From a bacterium (lineage in GTDB: Bacteria > Chloroflexota > Limnocylindria > Limnocylindrales > Limnocylindraceae): DNA of 10,114 bases. Both the position numbers and the translations under genes were made by a program. The notes under the pieces were generated by a model. It ran no database searches and was not told the DNA's origin. It was given only the letters and a program-made list of their open reading frames with translations. The stretch lies in contig RGBZ01000025.1 of the NCBI GenBank assembly GCA_009919365.1, forward strand, positions 1 to 10,114. Direction: 5' to 3'. This document shows positions 1 through 6,284 of the stretch, piece after piece. Each line of letters begins with the position of its first letter. Positions within the stretch are counted from its first letter, which is position 1.

Positions 1-633
1 TCCGCGTGCTATCTCACTGCCGTCGACGCGCACGACGCACTCATACGTGCGGTCATGTTCGGGGCCGGTGGTGGCAACAACGTCGTATCGCGGTAGCGAG
101 CCGTTGCGGGCCTGGGTCCACTCCTGCAGGAGCGTCTTGATCCCCTTGCCGAGTGCAGCCCGCGGCGCGGCGAGCTCGGCGCTCAAGTGATTCTCAACGA
201 ATGCGCTGGCGGCGGCGAAGCCGTGGCTCAGGTAAATCGCACCGATCAGCGCCTCGAGCGCCGCAGCAAGTGCAGCTGGCCGACGTGCCCCACCGCGGGA
301 CGCTTCGCCCTCACCGAGCAGCAACACCTCATCAATGCCAATGCGTAGAGCCACCTCCGCGAGTGCAGCGCGCGAGACCACTGCCGCTCGGCGTTCGGAG
401 AGATCCCCCTCCTCCGCTGTGGTGTCGTCGGCATAAAGTCGGGATGCGACGACAGCGCCGAGGATGGCATCTCCGAGGAACTCGAGGCGCTCGTTATCGA
501 CCGCAGCCCCCTCTTGGTGGCGGCGCGACGGATGCGTCAGGGCCAGCTCTACGAGGGCCTCGCCACCGATTGGGATGTTGAGGCGTTCACGTTGTGCTGG
601 GGTCATCGAAAATCGCGCCACTATGAGCGTCAT
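1..633 (-). CDS. rnc: Ribonuclease III, 3' end cut by window edge
   Basis: Double-strand-specific endoribonuclease that processes rRNA precursors and structured mRNAs. From the ATG at 631-633, 211 residues are visible. The catalytic domain carries the signature NERLEFLGDAIL (residues 47-58, with E48, E51 and D55), then EEGDLSERRAAVV (74-86) and LEALIGAIYL (126-135, with E127). The start of the dsRNA-binding domain follows (KTLLQEWTQARNG), and the rest lies beyond position 1. Oddity: the second signature normally reads L-A-D-x-x-E; here it is LAAALE, so the conserved metal-ligand Asp (E. coli D114) is Ala124 (codon GCG, 262-264). The other acidic ligands are present. The start is uncertain: GTG at 649-651, ATG at 631-633 or ATG at 604-606 are all in frame and none has a convincing Shine-Dalgarno. 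The gene lies 81 bases after acpP, the usual acpP-rnc order. Confidence 0.95.
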   Translation of the reverse strand, partial: MTLIVARFSMTPAQRERLNIPIGGEALVELALTHPSRRHQEGAAVDNERLEFLGDAILGAVVASRLYADDTTAEEGDLSERRAAVVSRAALAEVALRIGIDEVLLLGEGEASRGGARRPAALAAALEALIGAIYLSHGFAAASAFVENHLSAELAAPRAALGKGIKTLLQEWTQARNGSLPRYDVVATTGPEHDRTYECVVRVDGSEIARG

Positions 634-691
634 CGTGGGGAGTGGTGGCACGCCCCTATGGCTGCACCGCGCACGGCTCTCGCCTCACGCC

Positions 692-709
692 GGCGGCCAA
701 GGGGCCGCC
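692..709 (-). terminator. Intergenic hairpin between acpP and rnc
   Basis: GGCGGCC and GGCCGCC form a perfect 7-bp, fully G/C stem around a 4-base loop, starting 5 bases past the acpP stop on the minus strand. There is no T-tract, so a strong intrinsic terminator is not supported. It may be an mRNA stabiliser or attenuator that lets acpP message accumulate above rnc, as is common because ACP is needed in bulk, or an RNase III target. Only the inverted repeat is directly seen. Confidence 0.4.
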
Positions 710-714
710 CCATC

Positions 715-960
715 TCAGCCCTTCTTCTCGACGATGGCGTCGACGGCGTCCTGAACCGTCTTGATCTTGCCGAGCTCTTCGTCAGCAATCGTTACGCCGA
801 ACTTCTCCTCGAGTCCCATCGCAAACTCAACAAGGTCGAGGGAATCTGCATTGAGGTCTTCGATGAAGGCAGCCTCAGGCTTCACCTTCTCCTTCTCAAC
901 GCCGAGCTGCTCAACGATGTAGCTCTGGAGCTCCTGGAAGATCTGATCCTTGTCGCTCAT
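715..960 (-). CDS. acpP: Acyl carrier protein
   Basis: An 81-residue acidic four-helix carrier of growing acyl chains in type II fatty acid synthesis. The 4'-phosphopantetheine attachment site is Ser40 in [18 protein letters not shown], the canonical D-S-L motif. Length and composition (Glu/Asp-rich, few Arg) are normal, and it is less Arg/Ala-rich than its neighbours, as expected for ACP. The ATG at 958-960 overlaps the nusB stop (ATGA). A strong Shine-Dalgarno GGAGGGAG at 967-974, 6 bases upstream and inside nusB, fits high expression. ACP-bound acyl chains are the substrate of PlsX two genes upstream, and CoaD in the same block feeds the CoA from which its prosthetic arm comes. The following gene is rnc. 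Confidence 0.98.
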   Translation of the reverse strand: MSDKDQIFQELQSYIVEQLGVEKEKVKPEAAFIEDLNADSLDLVEFAMGLEEKFGVTIADEELGKIKTVQDAVDAIVEKKG

Positions 961-1436
961 GAGTTACTCCCTCCGTCTCTCTCCGCCGTGGCGGCAACCT
1001 CGCGAAGCGCGGTGCCGAGTACGCCGTTGACCAGTTTGCGGGCCGGTTCGCCGCTATACGTGCGAGCGAGCGAGGTCCACGCAGCGATCGCCTCGGTCGG
1101 CGCCGCCGTGCGGGAGTGTATCACCTCTCCTAGGCCGCACCTCAGGAGCGAACGGTCAATTCTGGCCATGGTTGCAAGGGGGAAGGCTGGCGCAAGGCGC
1201 TCAATCGCTGCATCAATCTGGGGGCGATGTACCTCGACAACCTCCAAGAGCGGCCGGGTCCAGGTCAAGGTCTCCTCGGTCACATCGCCCGCCGCAATCC
1301 GTCGCTCGAGGACCGCCAACGCGGTGCGCATCCCAAAGTCCGACTCATAGAGGGCGGTGAGTGCGTCGCGTCGACCCGCCGTATGCGCTCGCGCCGCTGC
1401 ATCCTTCGGCGCAGCCGGAGTTCGTCGGGTGGCCAC
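957..1436 (-). CDS. nusB: Transcription antitermination factor NusB
   Basis: A 159-residue all-helical NusB-family protein. In E. coli, NusB binds boxA RNA with NusE (S10) to form the rRNA antitermination complex. The N-terminal [13 protein letters not shown] matches the family's R-x-x-A-L-x-x-L-Y-x-x-D. The C-terminal half has [10 protein letters not shown], then an E-x-I segment, [16 protein letters not shown] and KLVNGVLG, matching the family's DR-x-[IL]-LR, P...AI.E...LA..Y and [FK][VL]NGVL blocks. The family's usual FVNGVL has Leu here. The first 20 residues (Thr/Pro/Ala-rich) are an extension before the fold. The start is GTG at 1434-1436, one base after the plsX stop. No strong Shine-Dalgarno is seen, so coupling to plsX translation is likely. 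Its position between plsX and acpP is less usual than a place beside accBC or rib genes. Confidence 0.93.
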   Translation of the reverse strand: MATRRTPAAPKDAAARAHTAGRRDALTALYESDFGMRTALAVLERRIAAGDVTEETLTWTRPLLEVVEVHRPQIDAAIERLAPAFPLATMARIDRSLLRCGLGEVIHSRTAAPTEAIAAWTSLARTYSGEPARKLVNGVLGTALREVAATAERDGGSNS

Positions 1437-1437
1437 C

Positions 1438-2306
1438 TTACGCCGGCCCGACGGGGAGACCGTCGGGAGCGGAGATCTTGCTCTCGGCGAGCGACGTGGC
1501 GATCTGCTCGGTCACGCGTTCACGAACCGCACGCGCCGCCGTAGCACAGGCGAAGTAGACCATGCGCGAACGGGCACGGCCATGCGTGATCGCAACGGTC
1601 CCCTGCACCCCTAAGAGGATTGCTGCGCCAATCCGCTCGTAGTCGAGCTGAGTGCGGATGCGCGCAATTGAGCCGCGCATGAGGAGTGCGGCGATGGGGC
1701 CGAATGGGAGGCGGCGGAACTCGGCATATCCCCCTTCCCCTTCTCCTCGCCAATGGAGAGGAGCGCGACACGCGGATTGGTCACACCGAGAACGCGTTCC
1801 GAGAAGATCTGACCCATGTGCGCGTACTGAAAAAGATTCTCGGGGGTGGAATCTGGATTCGCACCAACATCGAGCAGCAGCAGTGGCTTCTCACGCAAGA
1901 GAAACTGCACCGCAATGGCTGGGCGAATCACACCCTTGATGCGTCCGATGATCAACACACCCGCAGCCATCCCCGCGCCGGTGTGACCAGCGGTGACGAC
2001 GGCATCGGCGAGCTTGTCGCGTACGAGTGCTGCGGCAACGACGATCGACGCATCTTTGCGTTCGCGAATAGCGTTCGCAGGATTCTCTTCCATGGTGATC
2101 ACACCTGGGCCGTGCACGATGGAAACGTTTGCAGGCAGCTCACCGCCAGCGATCGCGCGAATAATCTGCTCGTCACCGACCAGGGTGAGGTAATCGTTGG
2201 GATTCTCTTTGGCCCAGCGCAGACCGCCTGGGACCACTTCGGTGGGACCGTGGTCGCCACCCATTGCATCGAGGGCGAGGCGGACAGTGCCGCCCGACGC
2301 GCTCAT
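1438..2306 (-). pseudogene. plsX: Phosphate acyltransferase PlsX, interrupted by internal loss and frame change
   Basis: PlsX turns acyl-ACP and phosphate into acyl-phosphate, the donor for PlsY in glycerolipid synthesis. It starts at ATG 2304-2306, 6 bases after rpmF. The N-terminal part is well conserved for about 192 residues: LALDAMGGDHGP, AGHTGAGMAAGVLIIGRIKG, LLLLDVGAN, then NPRVALLSIGEEKGKG. The family sequence stops at about 1731. The same frame runs on as unrelated Ser/Ala-rich sequence to a stop at 1611-1613. The conserved C-terminus resumes in another frame at about 1722: EFRRLPFGPIAALL, LDYERIGAAILLGVQG, ITHGRARSR, ending at TAA 1438-1440. Missing between them are about 60 residues, the family block that contains a GN-[VI]-E-x-R-D-like and a DGF-x-GN-like motif. 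The visible total is about 286 residues against a usual 330-350. A simple one-base shift cannot explain this. As written the gene cannot make normal PlsX. I favour an assembly or consensus error because plsX is commonly essential. Confidence 0.92.
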
Positions 2307-2312
2307 TGCGAG

Positions 2313-2516
2313 TTAGGCGTCGGCGACGTCCGCGTCCGGCGCAGGTCGGCGGATGACCTCGCGGCCGCGATAGGTTCCGCACTCGAGGCAGGCATGGTGC
2401 GCACGCTTGACGGCGTTGCACTGTGGGCAGCGATCCATGGATGGGAGCGTCAAGGCATGGTGCGAACGTCGGTCACCCTGACGTGCGTGCGACTTCTTCC
2501 GCTTTGGTACGCCCAT
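2313..2516 (-). CDS. rpmF: 50S ribosomal protein L32, zinc-binding type
   Basis: A 67-residue bL32. The N-terminus MGVPKRKKSHARQGDRRSHH matches the family's basic MAVPKRK-x-SK-x-R start, and two Cys pairs, CPQC (30-33) and CLEC (43-46), form the C4 zinc site of the C+ form. YRGREVI follows in the usual place, with about 10 acidic and Ala-rich residues appended. ATG at 2514-2516 is preceded at 8 bases by GAGGT (2525-2529). It follows DUF177 (yceD) after 53 bases, the very widespread yceD-rpmF pair, and plsX starts 6 bases after its stop. Expression is probably joint with plsX; in E. coli rpmF and plsX also share an operon. Confidence 0.97.
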   Translation of the reverse strand: MGVPKRKKSHARQGDRRSHHALTLPSMDRCPQCNAVKRAHHACLECGTYRGREVIRRPAPDADVADA

Positions 2517-2537
2517 GTTTTTTGACCTCGCTCGTTG

Positions 2538-2553
2538 GCGCCCGACTGGGCGC
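2538..2553 (-). other. Hairpin in the yceD-rpmF spacer
   Basis: GCGCCC and GGGCGC form a perfect 6-bp G/C stem with a 4-base loop in the only sizeable spacer of the left operon (2517-2569). It lies 8 bases upstream of the rpmF Shine-Dalgarno on the mRNA. There is no T-run, so it does not look like a terminator. It could be an mRNA processing or translational control element for L32. Function is inference. Confidence 0.35.
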
Positions 2554-2569
2554 GCCTTGGATGGGAATC

Positions 2570-2996
2570 CTACCCGATCGGCGCGCCTTCGTCCCCTTCA
2601 GGGGGGAGGAGGGCGGCCAGGCCAGCCAGACGAGGGTCAAGCCCCCGCTCCGGACAGTCACTGACCGGGTGGTTCGCCCCGCAAAGACCGCAGCGCTCCG
2701 GGCAGGGCGGCGTACAGAGCAGTACCAGGCGACGAGAGAGGTCGAGCGCCTCCATGGCGAGGCGACCAACGTCAACGCTGTTCCCCTTCCCGATGGCGAG
2801 GAGCCCCTCCGTCGCATGTCGGGGTTCGAGTGCCTCCGATTCGAACCTGAACCGCGGCCTTGAAGAGCTCGTCGTCGAGTCGCTCCTCTACGGTAAAGGG
2901 TTCAAGGGTGAAGGAGCCCCCCGACGGCTCGGCGAGGAGTGGCGAAAGGTCAACGGGATAGAGGGGCGGCAACAGCGCCGCCGATTCGCTCTCCAC
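2570..2996 (-). pseudogene. yceD: DUF177 / YceD-family protein, interrupted by internal loss and frame change
   Basis: DUF177 proteins are encoded next to rpmF in most bacteria and are linked to 23S rRNA and ribosome accumulation. GTG at 2994-2996, with GAAGG at 3005-3009 eight bases upstream, opens a frame of family-like N-terminal sequence: YPVDLSPLLAEPSGGSFTLE and VEERLDDELFKAAVQ (to residue 50). That frame then turns into unrelated sequence and stops in-frame near 2772. From about 2845 the next frame carries the C-terminal half: FESEALEPRHATEG, GNSVDVGRLAMEALDLSRRL, then the Cys cluster CPERCGLCGANHPVSDC and DPRLAGLAALL, ending at TAG 2570-2572. About 45 residues are missing, the part with the R-T-x-x-G and C-x-R-C-like blocks of the family. 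The visible total is about 141 residues against roughly 170-190. Artefact and real decay cannot be separated here. Confidence 0.82.
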
Positions 2997-2999
2997 GAG

Positions 3000-3515
3000 T
3001 TACGCCTTCGACGCTCGGCGTCGCGCGGCGGCGGCGAGAACGGGGACGACGGCTGCGGGCACGAGTCGGTCAAGCGGCCCGCCGTAGCGGGCAACCTCGC
3101 GGACGAGCCGGCTCGAGGTTGAGGCATGTTCGGGCGCCGTCATCAAGAAGGCCGTCTCAATCTCTGGCGCGAGTAGTCGGTTCGCGTGCGCCATGCGCAG
3201 CTCGGCCTCAAAGTCTGAGCCCGCGCGGAGACCGCGAATGATGAGGGTCGCCCCTGCTTCGGCAGCGACACGGACGGCGAGATTCGATGCAGAGAGGATC
3301 TGAACTCGTGCGCTCGCAGCACCGAGCTCAGCATCAATCACGCTCCGAAGCAGAGTGGTGCGCTCCTCGAGGGTGAGCAGCGCCTCCTTGTCAGCGTTCG
3401 GCAGGATTGCGACAACGAGTCGGTCGGCAATGGCCAGACTGCGGCGGATCAGGTCGATGTGACCAAACGTCACCGGATCAAAACTACCCGGATAGAGGGC
3501 CACTCGTTCACTCAT
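3000..3515 (-). CDS. coaD: Phosphopantetheine adenylyltransferase (PPAT)
   Basis: Makes dephospho-CoA from 4'-phosphopantetheine and ATP, the penultimate step of CoA synthesis, as a cytosolic hexamer in known members. It has 171 residues, a normal length. The nucleotidyltransferase motif is YPGSFDPVTFGHIDLI (8-23), with T16-x-G-H19 as the (H/T)xGH signature; Phe replaces the common Asn in TNGH. Next are IIRGLRAGSDFEAEL (92-106), LAPEIETAFLM and the phosphate-binding TSSRLVREVARYGG (133-146). The start is taken as ATG 3513-3515, because GGAGG at 3522-3526 is 6 bases away; an in-frame TTG at 3519-3521 would be too close to it. The first codons overlap the end of rsmD by 8 bases, the well-known rsmD-coaD pairing. 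Sequence appears intact. Confidence 0.97.
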   Translation of the reverse strand: MSERVALYPGSFDPVTFGHIDLIRRSLAIADRLVVAILPNADKEALLTLEERTTLLRSVIDAELGAASARVQILSASNLAVRVAAEAGATLIIRGLRAGSDFEAELRMAHANRLLAPEIETAFLMTAPEHASTSSRLVREVARYGGPLDRLVPAAVVPVLAAAARRRASKA

Positions 3516-4110
3516 TGCCAACCTCCGATCGCGTTGTCGCGAAGCGTTCCAAGAGATCTACGCAGTTATCGCCGTAGATCAGTGTTCGAACACATCGTAG
3601 TCCTTCGGGGAGCGCTCGGGGGAGGTCATCTGGTCTCGTGCGACCGGTCAGCGCAAGGAGGCCCCCGTCGACGAGCGGACCGTCCGGGGCGGCACAGCGC
3701 TCCAAGATCCCCTGAGCCAGCGCGGCGTCGTCGTACGGGGGATCGGCAACGATCAGATCAAAGGTGGCGCCTGGCTCTTGAAGGGCAACCAGCGCGTCGG
3801 CACCCTGGAGGGTTGCTCGCTCCGTCAGCTTGAGTGTCACCAGGTTTGCTTGGATGATTGCCACAGCATCGCGCGAACGTTCAACGAATAGCGCATGCGA
3901 CGCGCCGCGGCTCAGCGCCTCAATGCCAACGGCACCGCTCCCCGCGCAGAGATCGACAACCCGAGCCCCAACGATTCGCGGCTCGAGTACGGCGAAGAGC
4001 GATTCGCGCACGCGATCGGCCATTGGGCGCGTTCCCGCTGGCGGCACCGCAATGCGTCGACCACGATGGTCGCCTGCAATGATGCGAAGCGTTCCTCCTT
4101 GAGCCTTCAT
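3508..4110 (-). CDS. rsmD: 16S rRNA (guanine-966-N2)-methyltransferase RsmD
   Basis: AdoMet-dependent methyltransferase acting on 16S rRNA G966 of the 30S subunit. It has 200 residues. LRIIAGDHRGRRI (8-20) and TRPMADRVRESLF (27-39) match the RsmD N-terminal family block. The AdoMet-binding motif I is VVDLCAGSGAVGIEALSRGA (51-70), and the N-6/N-2 amino-methylase signature DPPY is at 123-126. ATG at 4108-4110 overlaps the recG stop (ATGA), so translational coupling is likely; no Shine-Dalgarno precedes it. A GGAGG lies inside codons 4-6, but the only codons in range after it are ATC/ATT, so I keep the ATG. The stop overlaps coaD. Confidence 0.95.
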   Translation of the reverse strand: MKAQGGTLRIIAGDHRGRRIAVPPAGTRPMADRVRESLFAVLEPRIVGARVVDLCAGSGAVGIEALSRGASHALFVERSRDAVAIIQANLVTLKLTERATLQGADALVALQEPGATFDLIVADPPYDDAALAQGILERCAAPDGPLVDGGLLALTGRTRPDDLPRALPEGLRCVRTLIYGDNCVDLLERFATTRSEVGNE

Positions 4111-6284
4111 ACCGGCGCGCTTTCGGTGAGCGCTGCGCCCGTTTCCCGGCCAATCGGCCAGCCGCGGGCATACGACTGCACGAGAAGCATTGCCTCGGAC
4201 TTCGCCTCGCCCCGCTGATCGAGCAGCTGCTCGGCCTCCGCTCGGGCCACAAGGGCGAGTGCCCGATCTTCAGCACGTGCCAGCGTTGCAATGCGCAACG
4301 GCGGGAGGCCGCTTTGTGACGTCCCGAGGACACTCCCCTCTCCGCGTAGTGCAATGTCTTGTTCTGCGAGCAGGAACCCATCACGGGTTGATTCAATCGC
4401 CTGCAGGCGCGCCGCAGCAACCTCGTCATCGCTGTCGCTCACCAGAATGCACCACCCCTTGTCGCCGCCACGGCCAACACGGCCACGCAACTGATGCAAG
4501 GTGGCGAGACCAAAGCGCTCCGCCTCGAGGATCACCATAACGCTAGCGGCCGGCACATCTACGCCAACTTCGATCACTGTCGTACCAACGAGCACGTCGA
4601 TATCGCCAGCAACAAACGCCTGCATGGCGGCGGTACGCTCCGCGGCAGGCTGCTGCCCGTGAACAACGCCGACACGTCGGTGCGGGAGGCGCTCACGCAG
4701 CAGTTCCGCCTGAGCCTCTACCCCCGTGGCACCACCGCCATCGGTATCGTCGTCAAACGTGGTCCCCTGCTCCGGTTCAACGCCTGCCTCTGCATCGGCG
4801 ATCCGCGGGACAACCACAAAGGTTTGCCGCCCTGCGGCCGCCTCTTCATCCACGAAGCCCCAGACGCGCTCCAAGTCGGCGCTCGTTCGAATCGCGGTGC
4901 GGATCGGCTGGCGCCCTGCTGGAAGCGCGCGCAGCTCGGAAGAGGCTACGTCGGCATAGAGGAGCTGCGCGATCGTGCGCGGGATCGGCGTGGCGGTCAT
5001 CAGCAGCAGGTGCGGTTCGCGAGATGCTTTGGAGAGGAGTTTGGCTCGCTCCTCCACTCCGAAGCGGTGCTGCTCATCAACGATGACGATGCCGAGGGAG
5101 GCGAACTGCGTCCCTTCCGCGAAGAGGGCGTGAGTGCCGATGACGAGCGCTGCGCTCCCCTCTGCGGCCGCCGCGCGTGCGGCGCGCCGCTCAGCAACGG
5201 GAGTCCCGCCCAAAACGAGCGCCACCTTGATCCCGAGTGGGGCGAGGAGCCGTTCCGCTGTCGCCGCGTGCTGGCGCGCCAACAGCTCGGTTGGGGCGAG
5301 GAGAGCGCTCTGATGCCCTGCAGCTGACGTCGCTGCGGCGGCAACAAAGGCGACCGCCGTTTTGCCGGTACCTACATCGCCCTGAAGAAGTCGCAACATC
5401 GGCGTACCCGTGGCAAGGTCGGCGAGGATCTCGTCAATCGCCCGGCGCTGGTCTCTGGTCCACGGTGTCGTGCTTTGTGCTTTCGCCCCACCGATCCCTC
5501 CCAAGATTGCCGCCTCGATTTTGGTCTGCTCGCTCGCTGTCGGCTTGATGCTGAAAGCGCCGTCGCCTGCGCGGCGACGGCTGCGGTGCACGAGCGCGAT
5601 CTGCACTGCCAGTAGCTCATCAAAGGCGAGGCGGCGGAGTGCCGCATCACGGAGGTCAAACTCTTCTGGCCAATGCAGCGCCTCAATCGCCGCGGTGAGC
5701 GGCATGAGGCTGTTTCGCGACTGGACCGAGTTTGGTAACGGATCAGCCAAGTCGGCACCAAACTGGTCGAGGAGGGCTCGCACCGCACGCCGCAGACTCA
5801 ACGCCGTTACGCCGCGTGTCAACCGGTAGATCGGTACGATCCGTCCGGAACTGACCTGGTCTGCTCCGCCAATCGGGCTGAATTCAGGCGCTTCGAGTTG
5901 CTTCGTCCACCCCATCACCTTCACGCGCCCAGTCGCAACAATCGTTGCTCCAACCGTCAGTCGTCGCTCAATAAAGCGGCGTCCATACCAGATGGCATCA
6001 ACCGCCCCCGAGTCATCGACCAGCGTGGCGATCGTACGCTGTACGCCGCGACGCCACGTCTTCTCGACGCGAAGATCGGTGACGCGCGCTGAGATCGTGG
6101 CGCTTGTGCCCCCCGAAAGCCCTGCGATGGGGGTGATCTCGCGTCGATCCTCATAGCGACGTGGAAGAAAGGTCAACAGATCGCCAACAGTGGTCACGCC
6201 GAGTTTTGCGAGACCACGAAGAAGACTTGAACCCCCGGGGAGAGCGAGGCCCTTAAGCGGGATTGTACCCGGATCGACGGTCAC
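4107..6284 (-). CDS. recG: ATP-dependent DNA helicase RecG
   Basis: Branch-migrating superfamily 2 helicase that regresses stalled forks and processes Holliday junctions. It has 725 residues, within the family range. A wedge/OB domain (about 30-170) begins with VGDLLTFLPRRYEDR. The helicase core follows: WTRDQRRAIDEI, Walker A GDVGTGKT (302-309; usual GDVGSGKT), PTELLARQH, DEQH box (403-406) in VDEQHRFGVEERAK, motif III TATPIPRT (430-437), then TTVIEVGVDVP (568-578) and LHQLRGRVGRG (596-606). The C-terminal TRAG-like region has RDGF-LAEQDIALRGEG and QSGLPPLR. An acidic insert EQGTTFDDDTDGGGATG (505-521) is unlike most homologues and probably a surface loop. The GTG start (6282-6284) overlaps the fakA stop as GTGA. 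No internal loss is seen, in contrast to plsX, yceD and rlmN. Confidence 0.98.
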   Translation of the reverse strand: MTVDPGTIPLKGLALPGGSSLLRGLAKLGVTTVGDLLTFLPRRYEDRREITPIAGLSGGTSATISARVTDLRVEKTWRRGVQRTIATLVDDSGAVDAIWYGRRFIERRLTVGATIVATGRVKVMGWTKQLEAPEFSPIGGADQVSSGRIVPIYRLTRGVTALSLRRAVRALLDQFGADLADPLPNSVQSRNSLMPLTAAIEALHWPEEFDLRDAALRRLAFDELLAVQIALVHRSRRRAGDGAFSIKPTASEQTKIEAAILGGIGGAKAQSTTPWTRDQRRAIDEILADLATGTPMLRLLQGDVGTGKTAVAFVAAAATSAAGHQSALLAPTELLARQHAATAERLLAPLGIKVALVLGGTPVAERRAARAAAAEGSAALVIGTHALFAEGTQFASLGIVIVDEQHRFGVEERAKLLSKASREPHLLLMTATPIPRTIAQLLYADVASSELRALPAGRQPIRTAIRTSADLERVWGFVDEEAAAGRQTFVVVPRIADAEAGVEPEQGTTFDDDTDGGGATGVEAQAELLRERLPHRRVGVVHGQQPAAERTAAMQAFVAGDIDVLVGTTVIEVGVDVPAASVMVILEAERFGLATLHQLRGRVGRGGDKGWCILVSDSDDEVAAARLQAIESTRDGFLLAEQDIALRGEGSVLGTSQSGLPPLRIATLARAEDRALALVARAEAEQLLDQRGEAKSEAMLLVQSYARGWPIGRETGAALTESAPV

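Noticed and set aside
514..1350. Long plus-strand open frame (278 codons) over rnc, acpP and nusB
   Set aside because: It is antisense to three recognised genes, has no family features, and is explained by the high GC content and codon bias of the real minus-strand genes.
1611..1740. Programmed ribosomal frameshifting as the explanation of the split plsX
   Set aside because: Shifting frame would join the two halves but could not restore the roughly 60 missing residues. The conserved middle block is not encoded in any frame.
1686..2525. Long plus-strand open frame (279 codons) over plsX and rpmF
   Set aside because: It is antisense to conserved PlsX and L32 sequence. It has no recognisable domain and no Shine-Dalgarno of note.
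3516..3521. coaD starting at TTG 3519-3521
   Set aside because: The GGAGG at 3522-3526 touches that codon. Spacing is right for ATG 3513-3515.
4494..5327. Long plus-strand open frame (277 codons) inside recG
   Set aside because: RecG motifs are continuous on the minus strand here, so the plus-strand frame is a shadow.
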